Assembly: GCA_016929775.1 (NCBI GenBank)
Contig: JAFGIE010000006.1
Coordinates: 1 to 64,000, forward strand
Direction of reading: 5' to 3'
Source: Anaerolineae bacterium
GTDB lineage: Bacteria > Chloroflexota > Anaerolineae > JAFGEY01
DNA: 64,000 nucleotides
Shown: positions 35,066 to 45,900 of the stretch, piece after piece
How positions within the stretch are numbered: position 1 is the first letter of the stretch
Layout of the letters: each line of letters opens with the position of its first letter
Position numbers and translations under genes: made by a program
The notes under the pieces: generated by a model
Database searches by the model: none
What the model saw: only the letters and a program-made list of their open reading frames with translations
What the model was told of the DNA's origin: nothing

Positions 35066-35734
35066 ATGATAGTTGCCGAACAGAAACCCCTCGACGAGAT
35101 CAGAGAGATGCTCTCGGGGTACAACAAAGTGCTGGTTCTGGGGTGCGGCACGTGTGTGACCGTGTGCTTTGCCGGCGGCGAAAAAGAGGTCGGCATCTTG
35201 GCCTCATCGCTGCGCATGGCCACTCGCATGAGCGGCAACGAGGTCGAGATCCTCGAGGCCACGGTGCAGCGGCAGTGTGAGCACGAGTACAACGAGGCGA
35301 TCGCCGACACGATCAAGCAGGTCGATGCCGTGCTTTCGCTCGCGTGCGGGATCGGCGTGCAGACCATGAATGAGCAATTCCCGAGCATACAGACACTGCC
35401 CGGGCTGAACACCACCTTCCTCGGCCAACCCACCGAGCAGGGGGTGTGGGAGGAGCGCTGCCAGGCGTGCGGCAACTGTGTTCTGGGCCAAACGGGGGGC
35501 ATCTGCCCGATCGCGCGCTGTGCCAAGAGCCTGCTCAACGGCCCGTGCGGCGGTTCGCAGAACGGGATCTGCGAGGTGAACCCCGACACGCCCTGTGCCT
35601 GGCAGTTGATCTATGATCGGATGACGGCTCTGGGCCGGCTCGATCTGTTGCTCGAGATCAACGAACCGAAGGACTGGCGCACCAGCCGGGACGGTGGTGC
35701 GCGCAAGGTCGTGCGCGAGGATCTGCGCCTGTAG
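35066..35734 (+). CDS. metV: MetV-type zinc/iron-sulfur partner of methylene-THF reductase
   Basis: 222 residues from ATG 35066, preceded by AAGGAG; GTG 35039 is possible but lacks a site. Two cysteine groups are visible: VLGCGTCVTVCFAGGEKEV at the N-terminus and CQACGNCVLGQTGGICPIARC with GPCGGSQNGICEV in the C-terminal half, the pattern of MetV/methylene-THF reductase C-terminal proteins. In Moorella MetV forms the MetFV-HdrABC-MvhD complex with MetF. It lies between a UGA-containing mvhD and metF, the same partners. Confidence 0.88.
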   Translation: MIVAEQKPLDEIREMLSGYNKVLVLGCGTCVTVCFAGGEKEVGILASSLRMATRMSGNEVEILEATVQRQCEHEYNEAIADTIKQVDAVLSLACGIGVQTMNEQFPSIQTLPGLNTTFLGQPTEQGVWEERCQACGNCVLGQTGGICPIARCAKSLLNGPCGGSQNGICEVNPDTPCAWQLIYDRMTALGRLDLLLEINEPKDWRTSRDGGARKVVREDLRL

Positions 35735-35758
35735 AGGGCGGACCGGAGGAGGGGCGAC

Positions 35759-36733
35759 GTGACGGAACCGAACGGACTTGTTGCAGGTAGCAATCTGGAG
35801 AAGGTGCTCCGGGCCGGTCACTTTGCTGTGACAGGGGAATTGGGCCCGCCCACCAGCGCGGATGCCAGTGTGATCGCCAAGAAGGCCAAGCACTTTGTCG
35901 ATACGGTTGATTCGGTCAACATCACCGACAACCAGACTGCCGTAGTCCGCATGTCGTCGATCGCGGTTGCGGTGCAGCTCATGGCGCTGGGCATCGAGCC
36001 GAACGTACAGATGACGTGCCGCGATCGTAACCGGATCGCGATCCAGTCTGATCTACTGGGGGCGGCTGCGCTGGGGGTCAAGAACCTGCTGTGCCTGACC
36101 GGCGACCACCAGACCTTTGGGAATCACCCTATGGCGAAGAACGTGTTCGACCTCGATTCGCTCGGTCTGCTGTTGATGGTCAAGGCCATGCGGGACCAGG
36201 GGATCATGCAGTCAGGCGACAAGATGAACGTGCCGCCGCGCTTCTTCCTGGGCGCCGCCGCGAACCCGTTCGCAGATCCCTTTGAGTTCAGGCCCTACCG
36301 CCTTGCCAAGAAGGTCAAGGCGGGCGCCGAGTTCATCCAGACGCAGCTGATCTACAACGTGCCCAAGTTTGCGCAGTACATGAAGGCTGCCGGGGACCTC
36401 GGCTTGCTGGATCACGTCTACATCCTGGCGGGGGTGGGGCCGATCAAGAGCTCGGGTGCGGCGCGGTACATGGCCAACAATGTCCCGGGCATGGATGTGC
36501 CTGACGAGATCGTGGGCCGCATGACGGGTGCGATCAAGGGGATCCCGGCGGAGGAGAAGGCGGCGCGACGCGCAGCATGGCAGGATGAGGGCATCTCGAT
36601 CTGCGTCGAGATCATCCAGCAGGTGCGCGAGATCCCCGGGGTGGCGGGTGTGCACATTATGGCGATCGAGTGGGAAGAAGCTGTGCCGACGATTGTCGAG
36701 AAGGCAGGACTGTTGCCACGCCCGGTCGTGTGA
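35759..36733 (+). CDS. metF: Methylenetetrahydrofolate reductase
   Basis: 324 residues, GTG start with GGAGGAGGGG. TIM-barrel flavoprotein: HFAVTGELGPPTSADAS (the catalytic-region E), NITDNQTAVVRMS, MTCRDRNRIAIQSDLL, NLLCLTGDH and AGAEFIQTQLIYN. It reduces methylene-THF to methyl-THF, the methyl donor for AcsE. It sits 24 bases after metV and is followed by an HdrC-HdrB fusion, so electrons may reach it from the Hdr modules rather than from NADH alone. Slightly longer than E. coli MetF (296). Confidence 0.95.
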   Translation: MTEPNGLVAGSNLEKVLRAGHFAVTGELGPPTSADASVIAKKAKHFVDTVDSVNITDNQTAVVRMSSIAVAVQLMALGIEPNVQMTCRDRNRIAIQSDLLGAAALGVKNLLCLTGDHQTFGNHPMAKNVFDLDSLGLLLMVKAMRDQGIMQSGDKMNVPPRFFLGAAANPFADPFEFRPYRLAKKVKAGAEFIQTQLIYNVPKFAQYMKAAGDLGLLDHVYILAGVGPIKSSGAARYMANNVPGMDVPDEIVGRMTGAIKGIPAEEKAARRAAWQDEGISICVEIIQQVREIPGVAGVHIMAIEWEEAVPTIVEKAGLLPRPVV

Positions 36734-36793
36734 CCAGAACCCCATTGTGGGGGGGCGCGAGGCCCGCCGCACGACGCCGGAAAGGGAGTCGAT

Positions 36794-37984
36794 ATGGCGA
36801 TTACACCCAATACGGATCTGGCGCAGAAGATCCGGGAAGCGTGTGGGGAGAACGCATACCTGTGCTACCAGTGCCAAAAGTGCTCGGTGGGCTGCCCGAC
36901 GGCGCACGCCATGACCTACCGCCCGGCACAGATCATGCGCGCGGTCCAGTTCGGGCTGCAGGAGATGCTGCTTCGCGACGCGAGCATCTGGCGCTGCCTG
37001 ACCTGTGAGACGTGTGGCACGTTCTGTCCGAATGACCTTCACCCCCGGGAGGTGATCGAGGCCCTGCGCTGCATGGCGATGGAGGACGTGCGCAGTCTAT
37101 CGGGCGATCTGTCTCTCGAGCGAGGCCTCCGCGCGCTGCGCATGCTCGGAGACCGGATCGACGACGCGCACAACATCTCGGGGGACGCGAACGACAACCG
37201 TCTGATCTGGGCGAACAACCTGCCCGAGCAGCCGCCCAACCTGGACCGGAAGGCAGGGGCAGAGACGGTCTACTTTGTGGGATGTGTCTCTTCGCTCTAT
37301 CCGATGAGCTATGCCGTGCCGCAGGCGTTCGTGACGATCCTCGAGCGCGCGGGCGAGAACTATACGACTATGGGCAGTGAGGAATGGTGCTGTGGGTATC
37401 CACTGCTGATCGGCGGTCAGGTCAAGGCTGCGGAAGCCGTGATCCGCCATAATGTGGAGACAGTCCGCGCCCTGGGGGCGAAGCGGGTGGTGATGACCTG
37501 CCCCTCCTGCTACCACGCATGGCATCACGTCTACCCCGAAGTGGTTGGTGAGCTAGGCGTTGAGGTCCTGCACGCGGTGGAGTTGATGGCAGAGATGATC
37601 GAGCAGGACCGTATCCCGATGGCTGAGGGGCGCCCGATGCTCGTGACCTATCACGACCCATGCGACCTCGGGCGCAAGGCCGATATCTACGAGGCGCCAC
37701 GCCGCGTGCTGCGCGCCGTGCCGGGCGTCACGCTCGTCGAGATGGACTCGCACGGCGAGACGGCGTTGTGTTGCGGCGGGGGCGGCAACCTGGAGACGTT
37801 CGATCCCGACCTGGGCGCGGAGGTGGCGGCGAAACGGCTCGCGGAGGCGGAGGCGGTCGAGGCGCAGGTGATTGCCTCGGCGTGTCCGCAGTGTGAGCGG
37901 ACGCTGACCAAGGCGACCCGGGCCAACCGGGTGCGCATCCGGGTCATGGATGTGGCACAGATCGTCGAGCGTGCGCTGGCGTGA
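36794..37984 (+). CDS. HdrC-HdrB fusion (HdrD-like iron-sulfur protein), copy 1
   Basis: 396 residues, ATG with GGAAAGGGAG upstream. The HdrC part has two [4Fe-4S] sites (CYQCQKCSVGCP, CLTCETCGTFCP). The HdrB part has two CCG domains: VGCVSS with EEWCCGYP and CPSCYHAW, then HDPCDLGR with LCCGGGGN and CPQC. CCG domains bind the noncubane cluster that cleaves disulfides in methanogens. In acetogens such proteins complete the electron-bifurcating MTHF reductase. It follows metF by 60 bases. A second, similar copy lies at 40083. Confidence 0.93.
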   Translation: MAITPNTDLAQKIREACGENAYLCYQCQKCSVGCPTAHAMTYRPAQIMRAVQFGLQEMLLRDASIWRCLTCETCGTFCPNDLHPREVIEALRCMAMEDVRSLSGDLSLERGLRALRMLGDRIDDAHNISGDANDNRLIWANNLPEQPPNLDRKAGAETVYFVGCVSSLYPMSYAVPQAFVTILERAGENYTTMGSEEWCCGYPLLIGGQVKAAEAVIRHNVETVRALGAKRVVMTCPSCYHAWHHVYPEVVGELGVEVLHAVELMAEMIEQDRIPMAEGRPMLVTYHDPCDLGRKADIYEAPRRVLRAVPGVTLVEMDSHGETALCCGGGGNLETFDPDLGAEVAAKRLAEAEAVEAQVIASACPQCERTLTKATRANRVRIRVMDVAQIVERALA

Positions 37985-38016
37985 GGCGCAGCGACGCGAG
38001 CGGTGTTGGGCATCAT

Positions 38017-38034
38017 GCGTATGTCGCCATACGC
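38017..38034 (+). other. Hairpin between HdrCB and fhs
   Basis: GCGTATG-TCGC-CATACGC, a perfect 7-bp stem without T-run, about 55 bases before fhs. It may be an mRNA-stability element. Confidence 0.4.
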
Positions 38035-38090
38035 TGTGCGTTTAGGTCCCGTGCGGATTCGCTGTTTCATGCTGAAAGGAGAACCGTAAC

Positions 38091-39869
38091 ATGGCACCCA
38101 AGAAAGTTCCAAGCGACCTCGAGATCGCCCAAGCTGCTCAACTCAGGCCGATCTTGGAGATCGCCGATCAGGTTGGTCTGCTGAGGGAGGAACTGGTTCC
38201 CTATGGTTGGCAGAAGGCCAAGGTGAGTCTTTCTGTCCTGGAGCGGCTCAAGGACAGGCCGAACGGCAAGTACATTGACGTCACGGCGATCACGCCCACC
38301 CCGCTCGGCGAAGGCAAGACTACGACGACGGTCGGGCTCACGCAAGGCATGGGCACTGTCCTGGGCAAGAACGTGATGGCGTGCATTCGCCAGCCGAGCA
38401 TGGGGCCGACCTTTAACATCAAGGGCGGCGCGGCAGGCGGTGGCTACAGCCAGATCGTCCCCATGGAGGATTTTAACCTGCACCTGACCGGCGACATCCA
38501 CGCCGTCGGCGTGGCCCACAACCTGGTCGCTGCGGCGATCGACACGCGGATGTACCACGAGAGCAGGCAGACGGACGCCGCGCTCGCACGGCGCGGGATC
38601 GCCCGCCGCCTGGACATCGATCCGGACACCATTACCTGGAACCGGGTGGTCGATGTCTGTGACCGGACGATGCGCCAGATCAAGATCGGGTTCAACGACG
38701 ACAGGTTGGCTGACGGGTCGCCGAGCCCGGTCTTCCCGCGCAGCACAGGGGTCGACATCACCGTCTCCAGCGAGCTGATGGCGATCTTGGCGCTCTCGAC
38801 CAGCATCGCGGACCTGCGCGCGCGCGCGGGTAGGGTGGTGTTTGGGCTCGACAGACAGGGCAACCCAGTCACGCTCGAGGAGCTGGGCGTCGCAGGGGCG
38901 GTTGCGGTCCTGATGCGCGATGCACTCATGCCTAACCTGATGCAGACGTTGGAGGGGCAGCCCGCGTTCGTGCACTGTGGGCCGTTCGCTAACATTGCGC
39001 ACGGCAACTCGTCGATCGTCGCCGACGAGATCGCGCTCAAGTTGGCTGACTATGTCGTCACCGAGAGCGGCTTTGGCGCCGACATCGGCATGGAAAAGTT
39101 CTTTGACATCAAGTGCCGCTACTCTGGCTTGATCCCCAACGCGGTGGTCCTGGTCGCCACGGTCCGCGCCCTCAAGATGCACGGCGGCGGGCCCAAGGTG
39201 TCGCCGGGTGCGCCGCTCGACAAGGCCTACACCGAGGAGAACCTGCCGCTGCTGGAAGCCGGGTTGGAGAACCTGGGGGTGCACATCCGGAACGCCAAGC
39301 GGTTCGGGATCCCGGTGGTGGTAGCGGTGAATAGCTTTAACACCGATAGCGAGGCCGAAATGAGCGTGGTCCGCGAGTACGCCCAGGCGCAGGGCGCCGA
39401 GGATGCGGTCGTCACCCGTCACTGGGCGGAGGGCGGAGCGGGCGCCGCGGCTCTGGCGGAAGCGGTGGTGGCGGCGTGCGACAAGCCGAGCGACTTCAAA
39501 TTCCTCTATCCGCTCGAGTGGACGATCAAGCAAAAGATCGAGCACATCGCCAAGACGATCTATAACGCGGGCGAAGTGGCGTACGAACCGCTCGCCGAGC
39601 AACAGATCGCGAGCTATGAGCGCGCTGGGTTCGGCGGCTTGCCGATCTGCATGGCCAAGACGCACCTCAGCCTGGGCCACGATCCCACAGTCAAGGGTGC
39701 GCCGTCGGGCTACACGCTGCCTGTCCGGGAGGTCCGCGCCAGCGTCGGGGCAGGGTTCATCTATCCCTTGATCGGGAACATGAGCACCATGCCTGGCCTG
39801 GCGACCTATCCGGCGTACATGAACATCGACCTCGACCCGGAAACCGGCGAGATCAAGGGCCTGTCGTAG
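38091..39869 (+). CDS. fhs: Formate-tetrahydrofolate ligase
   Basis: 592 residues, ATG after AAAGGAG. The phosphate loop [11 protein letters not shown] is near residue 67. Further family motifs: [55 protein letters not shown] and [13 protein letters not shown]. It activates formate with ATP to formyl-THF, the entry of the methyl branch of the Wood-Ljungdahl pathway. It is about 30 residues longer than the Moorella enzyme. FolD and formimino/cyclohydrolase genes are not in the window, nor is formate dehydrogenase. Confidence 0.98.
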   Translation: MAPKKVPSDLEIAQAAQLRPILEIADQVGLLREELVPYGWQKAKVSLSVLERLKDRPNGKYIDVTAITPTPLGEGKTTTTVGLTQGMGTVLGKNVMACIRQPSMGPTFNIKGGAAGGGYSQIVPMEDFNLHLTGDIHAVGVAHNLVAAAIDTRMYHESRQTDAALARRGIARRLDIDPDTITWNRVVDVCDRTMRQIKIGFNDDRLADGSPSPVFPRSTGVDITVSSELMAILALSTSIADLRARAGRVVFGLDRQGNPVTLEELGVAGAVAVLMRDALMPNLMQTLEGQPAFVHCGPFANIAHGNSSIVADEIALKLADYVVTESGFGADIGMEKFFDIKCRYSGLIPNAVVLVATVRALKMHGGGPKVSPGAPLDKAYTEENLPLLEAGLENLGVHIRNAKRFGIPVVVAVNSFNTDSEAEMSVVREYAQAQGAEDAVVTRHWAEGGAGAAALAEAVVAACDKPSDFKFLYPLEWTIKQKIEHIAKTIYNAGEVAYEPLAEQQIASYERAGFGGLPICMAKTHLSLGHDPTVKGAPSGYTLPVREVRASVGAGFIYPLIGNMSTMPGLATYPAYMNIDLDPETGEIKGLS

Positions 39870-39882
39870 GGTCCTGCGCAGC

Positions 39883-39915
39883 GTAGGGGCACAGGGCCCG
39901 TGCCTGTGCCCCTAC
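39883..39915. repeat. Long palindromic repeat GTAGGGGCACAGG
   Basis: Perfect 13-bp inverted repeat GTAGGGGCACAGG-N7-CCTGTGCCCCTAC in the fhs-HdrCB gap. The GTAGGGG...CCCCTAC ends are reminiscent of palindromic elements scattered in some Chloroflexota genomes. No T-run follows. Confidence 0.6.
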
Positions 39916-40082
39916 TTGCCCGGGCGCAGCCGACCGGAGGGCAGAGGCCCAGTGCTGGAGCGTGTGTCCTCGCCCTGGCCCCACAGTCCAAACGGGATGT
40001 CCCTGGAGAACGGGCGCTTTCACGTCGACAGGGCGTGGAGAACCTCGGGCAGCCACACGAGCCGTTACATGCAGGAGGGTTG

Positions 40083-41282
40083 ATGACTGAAGAGCAGAGT
40101 GTAGAGATCACCGGTGATGTGATCGACCTCCGGTTTGCCGCGGAGAACGGGTTCGACGCCGCCAAGTTGGGGACGTGTTTGCAGTGCGGGACGTGCAGTT
40201 CGTCTTGCCCCACCTACTTTGCGATGGACGTACCCCCGCGCAAGCTGTGGCGGATGGTCTCTCTTGGGCTGAAGGATCAGATCGCGCGATCGAGCACATT
40301 CTGGATGTGTACGGCCTGCCACTCCTGCACTGTGCGTTGCCCGCGCGGCATTTCCGTCTCGGACACTATGCGCCAGATCCGCGAGTGGGTGATCAGGGAC
40401 GGGGTCCAGGAGACGCCGCGCGCCTTGAGTATGATGAGCGAGATGATCATCCAGTCGCACAACATGAAGGGCGACGACAACGAGACGCGGTTGATCTGGA
40501 GCGCCAACCTGCCTGACAACCCGCTGAGCGAGACCAAACGCCAGGCTGAGGTCCTGTGGTACGTGGGATGCGTCTCTTCCTTTTACCCGATGGCGTACAA
40601 GATCCCGCAGGCGATGGTCCAGATCCTGGGCCGGAGCGGCGTGGACTTTACGCTTCTCGGGGGTGAGGAGTGGTGCTGCGGGTTCCCGCTCTACACGGGA
40701 GGCATGGGCGATCGGATCTACGAGTTGGCGGCGCACAACCTCGAGCGTGTGCGCGCCACGGGCGCCAAGATCCTGGTCTCGACGTGCGCGTCGTGCTACC
40801 ACACGTGGAAGCACATCTACCCCGAGATCCTGCCTGACTTTCCCGATGACCTGGAGGTGCTGCATGCCACCGAGTACATGGCGCGCTTGATCGAGGGGGG
40901 GCAGCTCAAGCTAGGGCCGGTCGAGGCGGTTGTAACCTATCACGACCCCTGCGACCTGGGGAGGCGGAGCGGCATCTATGACGAGCCTCGTTACATCCTG
41001 GAGAGCATTCCCGGTCTTGAGCTGCGCGAAATGGCGAGCATCCGCCAGAACTCGCTGTGCTGCGGCGGCGGGGGCAACGTCGAGACGTTCTCACCGGACA
41101 CGGTGAATGAGGCATCACATCGCCGCCTACTGCAGGCGCAAGCCACTGGGGCGAGCTATGTCGTCTCTGCCTGCCAGCAGTGTATGCGCACGCTGTTCAA
41201 CGGGGCGCGCAAGTACAGGATACGCATTCGGGCGGTCGACATTTCGCAGATCGTGCTCGACGCGCTCGAAGCCGCAGGTTAA
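40083..41282 (+). CDS. HdrC-HdrB fusion (HdrD-like iron-sulfur protein), copy 2
   Basis: 399 residues. ATG 40083 has AGGAGG upstream; the open frame runs back to 39900 through the repeat, which is not coding. Two ferredoxin sites (CLQCGTCSSSCP, CTACHSCTVRCP) and two CCG domains (VGCVSS with EEWCCGFP and CASCYHTW; HDPCDLGR with LCCGGGGN and CQQC). Strongly similar in layout to the copy at 36794, so a duplication is likely, with fhs between them. Perhaps each copy serves a different HdrA module. Confidence 0.92.
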   Translation: MTEEQSVEITGDVIDLRFAAENGFDAAKLGTCLQCGTCSSSCPTYFAMDVPPRKLWRMVSLGLKDQIARSSTFWMCTACHSCTVRCPRGISVSDTMRQIREWVIRDGVQETPRALSMMSEMIIQSHNMKGDDNETRLIWSANLPDNPLSETKRQAEVLWYVGCVSSFYPMAYKIPQAMVQILGRSGVDFTLLGGEEWCCGFPLYTGGMGDRIYELAAHNLERVRATGAKILVSTCASCYHTWKHIYPEILPDFPDDLEVLHATEYMARLIEGGQLKLGPVEAVVTYHDPCDLGRRSGIYDEPRYILESIPGLELREMASIRQNSLCCGGGGNVETFSPDTVNEASHRRLLQAQATGASYVVSACQQCMRTLFNGARKYRIRIRAVDISQIVLDALEAAG

Positions 41283-41358
41283 GACCGGTCCGCGTTGACC
41301 AAGTGGCGCGCCGGGCCTGCCGGTTAGGGGGCGCGCGCGCGGCAGATGGAGGTGTAGT

Positions 41359-41826
41359 GTGGCGTTCATGAAAGCGGCAGACATCGCAGAACTGGCGATG
41401 GAGTTGGAAAAGAACGGTGAGGCGTTTTACCGGGCGGTGGCGAGCAAAGCGGGCATGGAGAACCTGCGTGCCCTCTTTGAGGACCTGGCGGACCAAGAGG
41501 TGCAGCACTACAAGGTATTCCAGAAGCTGTCCCAGTCGATCAAGGCACAGCCTCTTATGACCGACCAAGAGTGGGACATGTACCAGGACTACCTGAGCGC
41601 GACGATCCAGAGCGCGTTCTTTGAGGGGACTGACAAGGCACTGGCTGCCGCCGAGATGGCGCGCACGGAACAGGATGCGCTGCGCATGGCGATCGGCTTT
41701 GAGAAAGAGACGGTGTTCTTTTTCCTCGAGCTGCTCGACGTGGTCCCCGAGTCGGCAAAGGAGACGATCGACAAGGTGATCGCTGAAGAGCAGCGCCATG
41801 TGCGGCGCCTGGCACGTCTCGTGTAA
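41359..41826 (+). CDS. Rubrerythrin-like ferritin-fold diiron protein
   Basis: 155 residues from GTG with GGAGGT upstream. Four-helix ferritin-like pattern with the iron-binding motifs KNGEAFYRAVA (Glu of helix 1), DQEVQHYKVF (E-x-x-H), a middle ...EMARTEQDAL... and EEQRHVRRL (E-x-x-H-like). No C-terminal rubredoxin domain. Such proteins reduce peroxide in anaerobes. It sits between HdrC-HdrB copy 2 and the third HdrA gene, perhaps protecting the oxygen-sensitive clusters. Confidence 0.85.
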   Translation: MAFMKAADIAELAMELEKNGEAFYRAVASKAGMENLRALFEDLADQEVQHYKVFQKLSQSIKAQPLMTDQEWDMYQDYLSATIQSAFFEGTDKALAAAEMARTEQDALRMAIGFEKETVFFFLELLDVVPESAKETIDKVIAEEQRHVRRLARLV

Positions 41827-41829
41827 GGG

Positions 41830-42839
41830 ATGCACGTGGACAGGTCGGCCTTGGCCTGGGTCGAACACCAGCTGGCGCCGCGCATGTGTACGTCGGCGGA
41901 GCTGCTGTATGACCACATGGCCTCGCAGTCGGACGAGTCTCTGGCGCTGATCTACCAGCCCTTTGACGTCGACAACCCGGCGCACTGGTCTGACCGTGGC
42001 TCGCTCTTTGACTACTTGTGCACGACCGGCGGCGGACGGATCCTGGATCTAGGTCCCGGGGATGGGTGGCCCGCGCTGATCCTGGCTCCCTTCTTGGACG
42101 AGGTCGTCGGTGTAGAGGGTCGCAGCGCCGCGTGGAGGTGTGCAGGGCGAACGCACGCCGGATGGGCATCGAGAATGCGCGCTTTGTCTACGTCGAGCCG
42201 GGGGCGCCCCTGCCTTTTGACGACGAGAGCTTTGACGGGGTGACCGCTGCCTCGTCGGTCGAGCAGACGCCTGACCCGCAGATGACGCTGCGCGAGATCT
42301 ACCGCATCCTACGTCCTGGGGGGCGGCTGCGGGTCTACTACGAAGCATTGTCGCGCTACCGCGGGCATCCGGAATGGGGAGCGTGGCTGCTGGAGGTGGG
42401 CGAGCGCAGGTCGCGGTTGATGCTCAGTGAACGGGACATCGACGGGGAGCGCGAGGTGCACTATGGGATCACGCTTGACGCCACTGTGGCAGAGGCAGCC
42501 GCGCTGCTGGCTCCGGGCGCGGATGAGGTGACCTATGAGGCGCTCAGCGTCTCATGCCTGGAGCGCGCGCGTCCTTGGATCGTCGAGGCGGTGACGTGCA
42601 CGTTGACTCATCCCTCTGGGCGTACGCTCGCGGCCTGGTTGAGCGAGACCGGTTTCACAGAGGTGATGCCGACTCACAGCGGCGGGCGCTGTGCGTGGGG
42701 GCTGTACGAGGCATTGACCGGGAGGGAGCGGCCCGGCGATCTGGAAGCGCTGGACGCCTACCTGGGACCGATCGTCCAGACGATGGTGCGGCTGCTCGCC
42801 CCGATAGAGACGGATCCGATGATCACGGCGGTCAAGTGA
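41830..42839 (+). pseudogene. SAM-dependent methyltransferase, single-base frameshift
   Basis: The frame from 41830 encodes the N-terminus and SAM-binding motif I (GGGRILDLGPGDGWPALI), then goes out of frame after VVGVEG at 42117-42121. The rest (QRRVEVCRANARRMGIENARFVY, EIYRILRPGGRLRVYY and on to 42839) is in the -1 frame. Adding one base at GGGT/C restores a normal class I methyltransferase of about 335 residues. It is either a sequencing or assembly error or a broken gene. No slippery sequence suggests programmed shifting. Substrate unknown. Confidence 0.8.
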
Positions 42840-42903
42840 CCTGGTTCGGGCGGAGACAGCTTGGCCCGCCAGACTTGTGTGCCAGCATGTGGGAGGACAA
42901 TGC

Positions 42904-45900
42904 ATGAATCAAGACAAGCCTCGCATAGGCGTGTATGTGTGTATGTGCGGCAGCAACATCGCGGGGACTGTTGATGTGCCTGCGGTGACCGAGGCTGCCG
43001 GGAGACTCAAGAACGTGGTCGTGGCGCGCTACAACAAGTACACGTGCGCTGGACCAGGGCAGACGGGGATCCAGGAGGACATCAAGGAGTACGGGCTGAA
43101 CCGAGTGGTGATCTCGGCATGTTCTCCGCGCATGCACGAACGCACGTGGCGCGCGATGCTGAGCGACGTCGGCCTGAACCCGTACCTGCTCGAGGTTGCC
43201 AACCTGCGCGAGCACTGCTCGTGGGCGCACCCTGCGGACGAAATGACGACGCAGAAGGCGATCGACCTCGTCGCAGCTGCGGTCGAGCGCGTCGCGTGGC
43301 ACGATCCGCTCTACCCACAGCGGGTGCCGGTGACCAAGGCGGCAATGGTGGTCGGCGGCGGCGTCGCCGGGATCCAGGCGTCGCTGGACATCGCTCGCGC
43401 CGGGGTCCCGGTGTACCTCGTGGAGCGCGACCCGTCGATCGGTGGGCACATGGCGCAGCTCGACAAGACGTTCCCCACGCTCGACTGCTCGGCGTGCATC
43501 CTCACCCCCAAGATGGTCGACGCCGGCAACCATCCCAACATCACCTTGCTGACCTACAGCGAGGTGGAAAAGGTCGACGGCTTTATCGGCAACTTTACGG
43601 TGACCGTCCGCAAGAAGGCGCGCTATGTGGACGTCGACGCGTGCACGGGGTGCGCCGACTGCACTGCGGTCTGCCCAGTGCACGTGCCCAGCGAGTTCGA
43701 GCAGGGCCTGGCGGAGCGCACGGCGATCTATCGCCCCTTTGCGCAGGCTGTGCCCAACGCGTTTGCGATCGACAAGCGGGGCATCTCGCCCTGTCAGAAC
43801 GCCTGCCCGGCAGGGATACACGTTCAGGGCTACGTCGCCTTGATCGCCGAGGGCCGGTTCCGCGAAGCATATGACCTGATCCGGGAGCAGATGCCTTTCC
43901 CGGGCGTGTGCGGGCGCGTGTGTCACCATCCGTGCGAAGTCGCCTGCCGGCGGGGCGAAAAGGACAGCGCAGTCGCGATCGAGTACCTGAAGCGGTTCGT
44001 CGCGGACTGGGTGGCAGCGCACCCCGAGGCGGAGAGTCCGCCCAAGGCGCGCGAAGCGCCGCCCAAGACCTCCCTTGCGGGGCGGCGCGTAGCGATCGTC
44101 GGCGCAGGCCCTGCTGGGCTGACCGTCGCCCGCGACCTGGCTGAACATGGTGCGCAGTGCGAGGTGTTCGAGGCGCTGCCGGTCGCCGGCGGCATGATGG
44201 CGGTCGGCATCCCGCGCTACCGCTTGCCTGGCGACACGCTACAGCGCGAGATCGACGACATCGCTGGGCTGCCGGGCGTGCAGATCCACTTGGGCACGTC
44301 GGTGCAGATGGACGGCGACGCGAACCAGGATGGCGTGACGCTTGCGGGTCTGCGTAGAGACTACGAGGCGGTGTTTGTCGGCGTCGGCACGCATGGCAGC
44401 ATGCGGATGCACATCCCAGGCGAGTCGCTCGGCGGCGTACTGCACGGGGCGCAGTACCTGCGCCAGCTCAGCCTCGCCCAGTTGGGCGCCCAGGGGGTGA
44501 GCATGCCCCAGATCGGGCGCCGGGTGGTGATCGTAGGCGGGGGCAACGTTGCGATCGACTCGGCAATGACGGCGCGCCGGATCGGCGCCCAAGAGGTGAC
44601 GATCCTCTATCGCCGCACGCGCGCCGAGATGCCGGCGAATGACTGGGAGGTGGAGGAAGCCGAGGAGGAGGGAATCCAGTTCCACTTTCTCGCCACGCCC
44701 ATCGAGATCATCGGTCGAGGCGATTTCGTCGCCGCAGTCCGCTGCCAGCGGATGCGCCTGGGCGAACCAGACGAGAGCGGACGCCGTCGGCCTGTGCCGA
44801 TCGAGGGCGACACCTTTGACCTGCCCGTCGATACCGTGATCATGGCGATCGGGCAGACGCTCGATGACGCGATTTCAGACGTGTCTCGTACGCGCCGCGG
44901 GTGGATCGCAGCCGATCCGCTGACGCTGCAGACCAGCGCGAGCGGCGTGTTCGCCGGCGGGGATGCGGTGAGCGGGCCCGCGTCGGTGGTCGAAGCGGTC
45001 GGCGCAGGGCATCGCGCCGCGGAGTCGATCCGCCGGTTCTTGCTCGGGGAGGACCTGGCGGAGGCGCGGAAGGGACCGGAGCCGGTCGATACGTCCGAGT
45101 TCGACTACTATGAGCCCGCCGATTGGGACCCGCAGCCTCGGCTCGGCATGCCGCATCGGCCCTTGAGCGACCGCGACGGTTTCGATGAGGTCAACCTGGG
45201 CTTTGACGAGGCGATGGCACTCGCCGAGGCACACCGGTGTCTCTCGTGCAACGTCTGCTCGGAGTGCATGGCCTGTGTCAACGTATGCGGCGCGGGCGCC
45301 ATCCACCACGATGCAAAGGACGAGCTGGTTGACATTGACGTGGGCGCCATCGTGGTCGCCACAGGGTTCGATACGTGGGACCCCTCTCCGATGCTCGAGT
45401 ACGGGTATGGCGTCTACCCAGAGGTGTACACGGGGCTGGAGATCGAGCGGCTATCCAATGCCTCGGGCCCGACCAGCGGCGAGATCGTGATGCGGAGTGG
45501 CGCGAAGCCAAAGCGTGTGGCGATCATACACTGCGTGGGGAGCCGCGATGAGCACTATCAACCGTACTGCTCGCGCATCTGCTGCATGTACTCGCTCAAG
45601 CTGGCGCACCTGATCGAGGAAAAGACGGGCGCCGAGGTCTTTCAGTTCTACATGGACATGCGTTCCTTCGGCAAGGGATACGAAGAGTTCTACGAGCGCG
45701 TCCAGCACGAAGGCGTGGTCATGGTACGCGGTCGCGGGGCGCAGGTCCTGCCCGAGGGCGATCGGCTGATCGTCCGTGCGGAGGACACAGACCTGGGTCG
45801 TCCGGTCAGCCTGCCGGTCGACATGGTCGTGCTTGCCACGGCAGTGGTCCCGTCGAAGGGGGCGGGGGAGCTGGCGCAGCGACTGCACGTCACGCGCGAC

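Noticed and set aside
42110..42125. Programmed frameshift in the methyltransferase
   Set aside because: No slippery heptamer and no obvious stimulatory structure; a simple indel explains it better.
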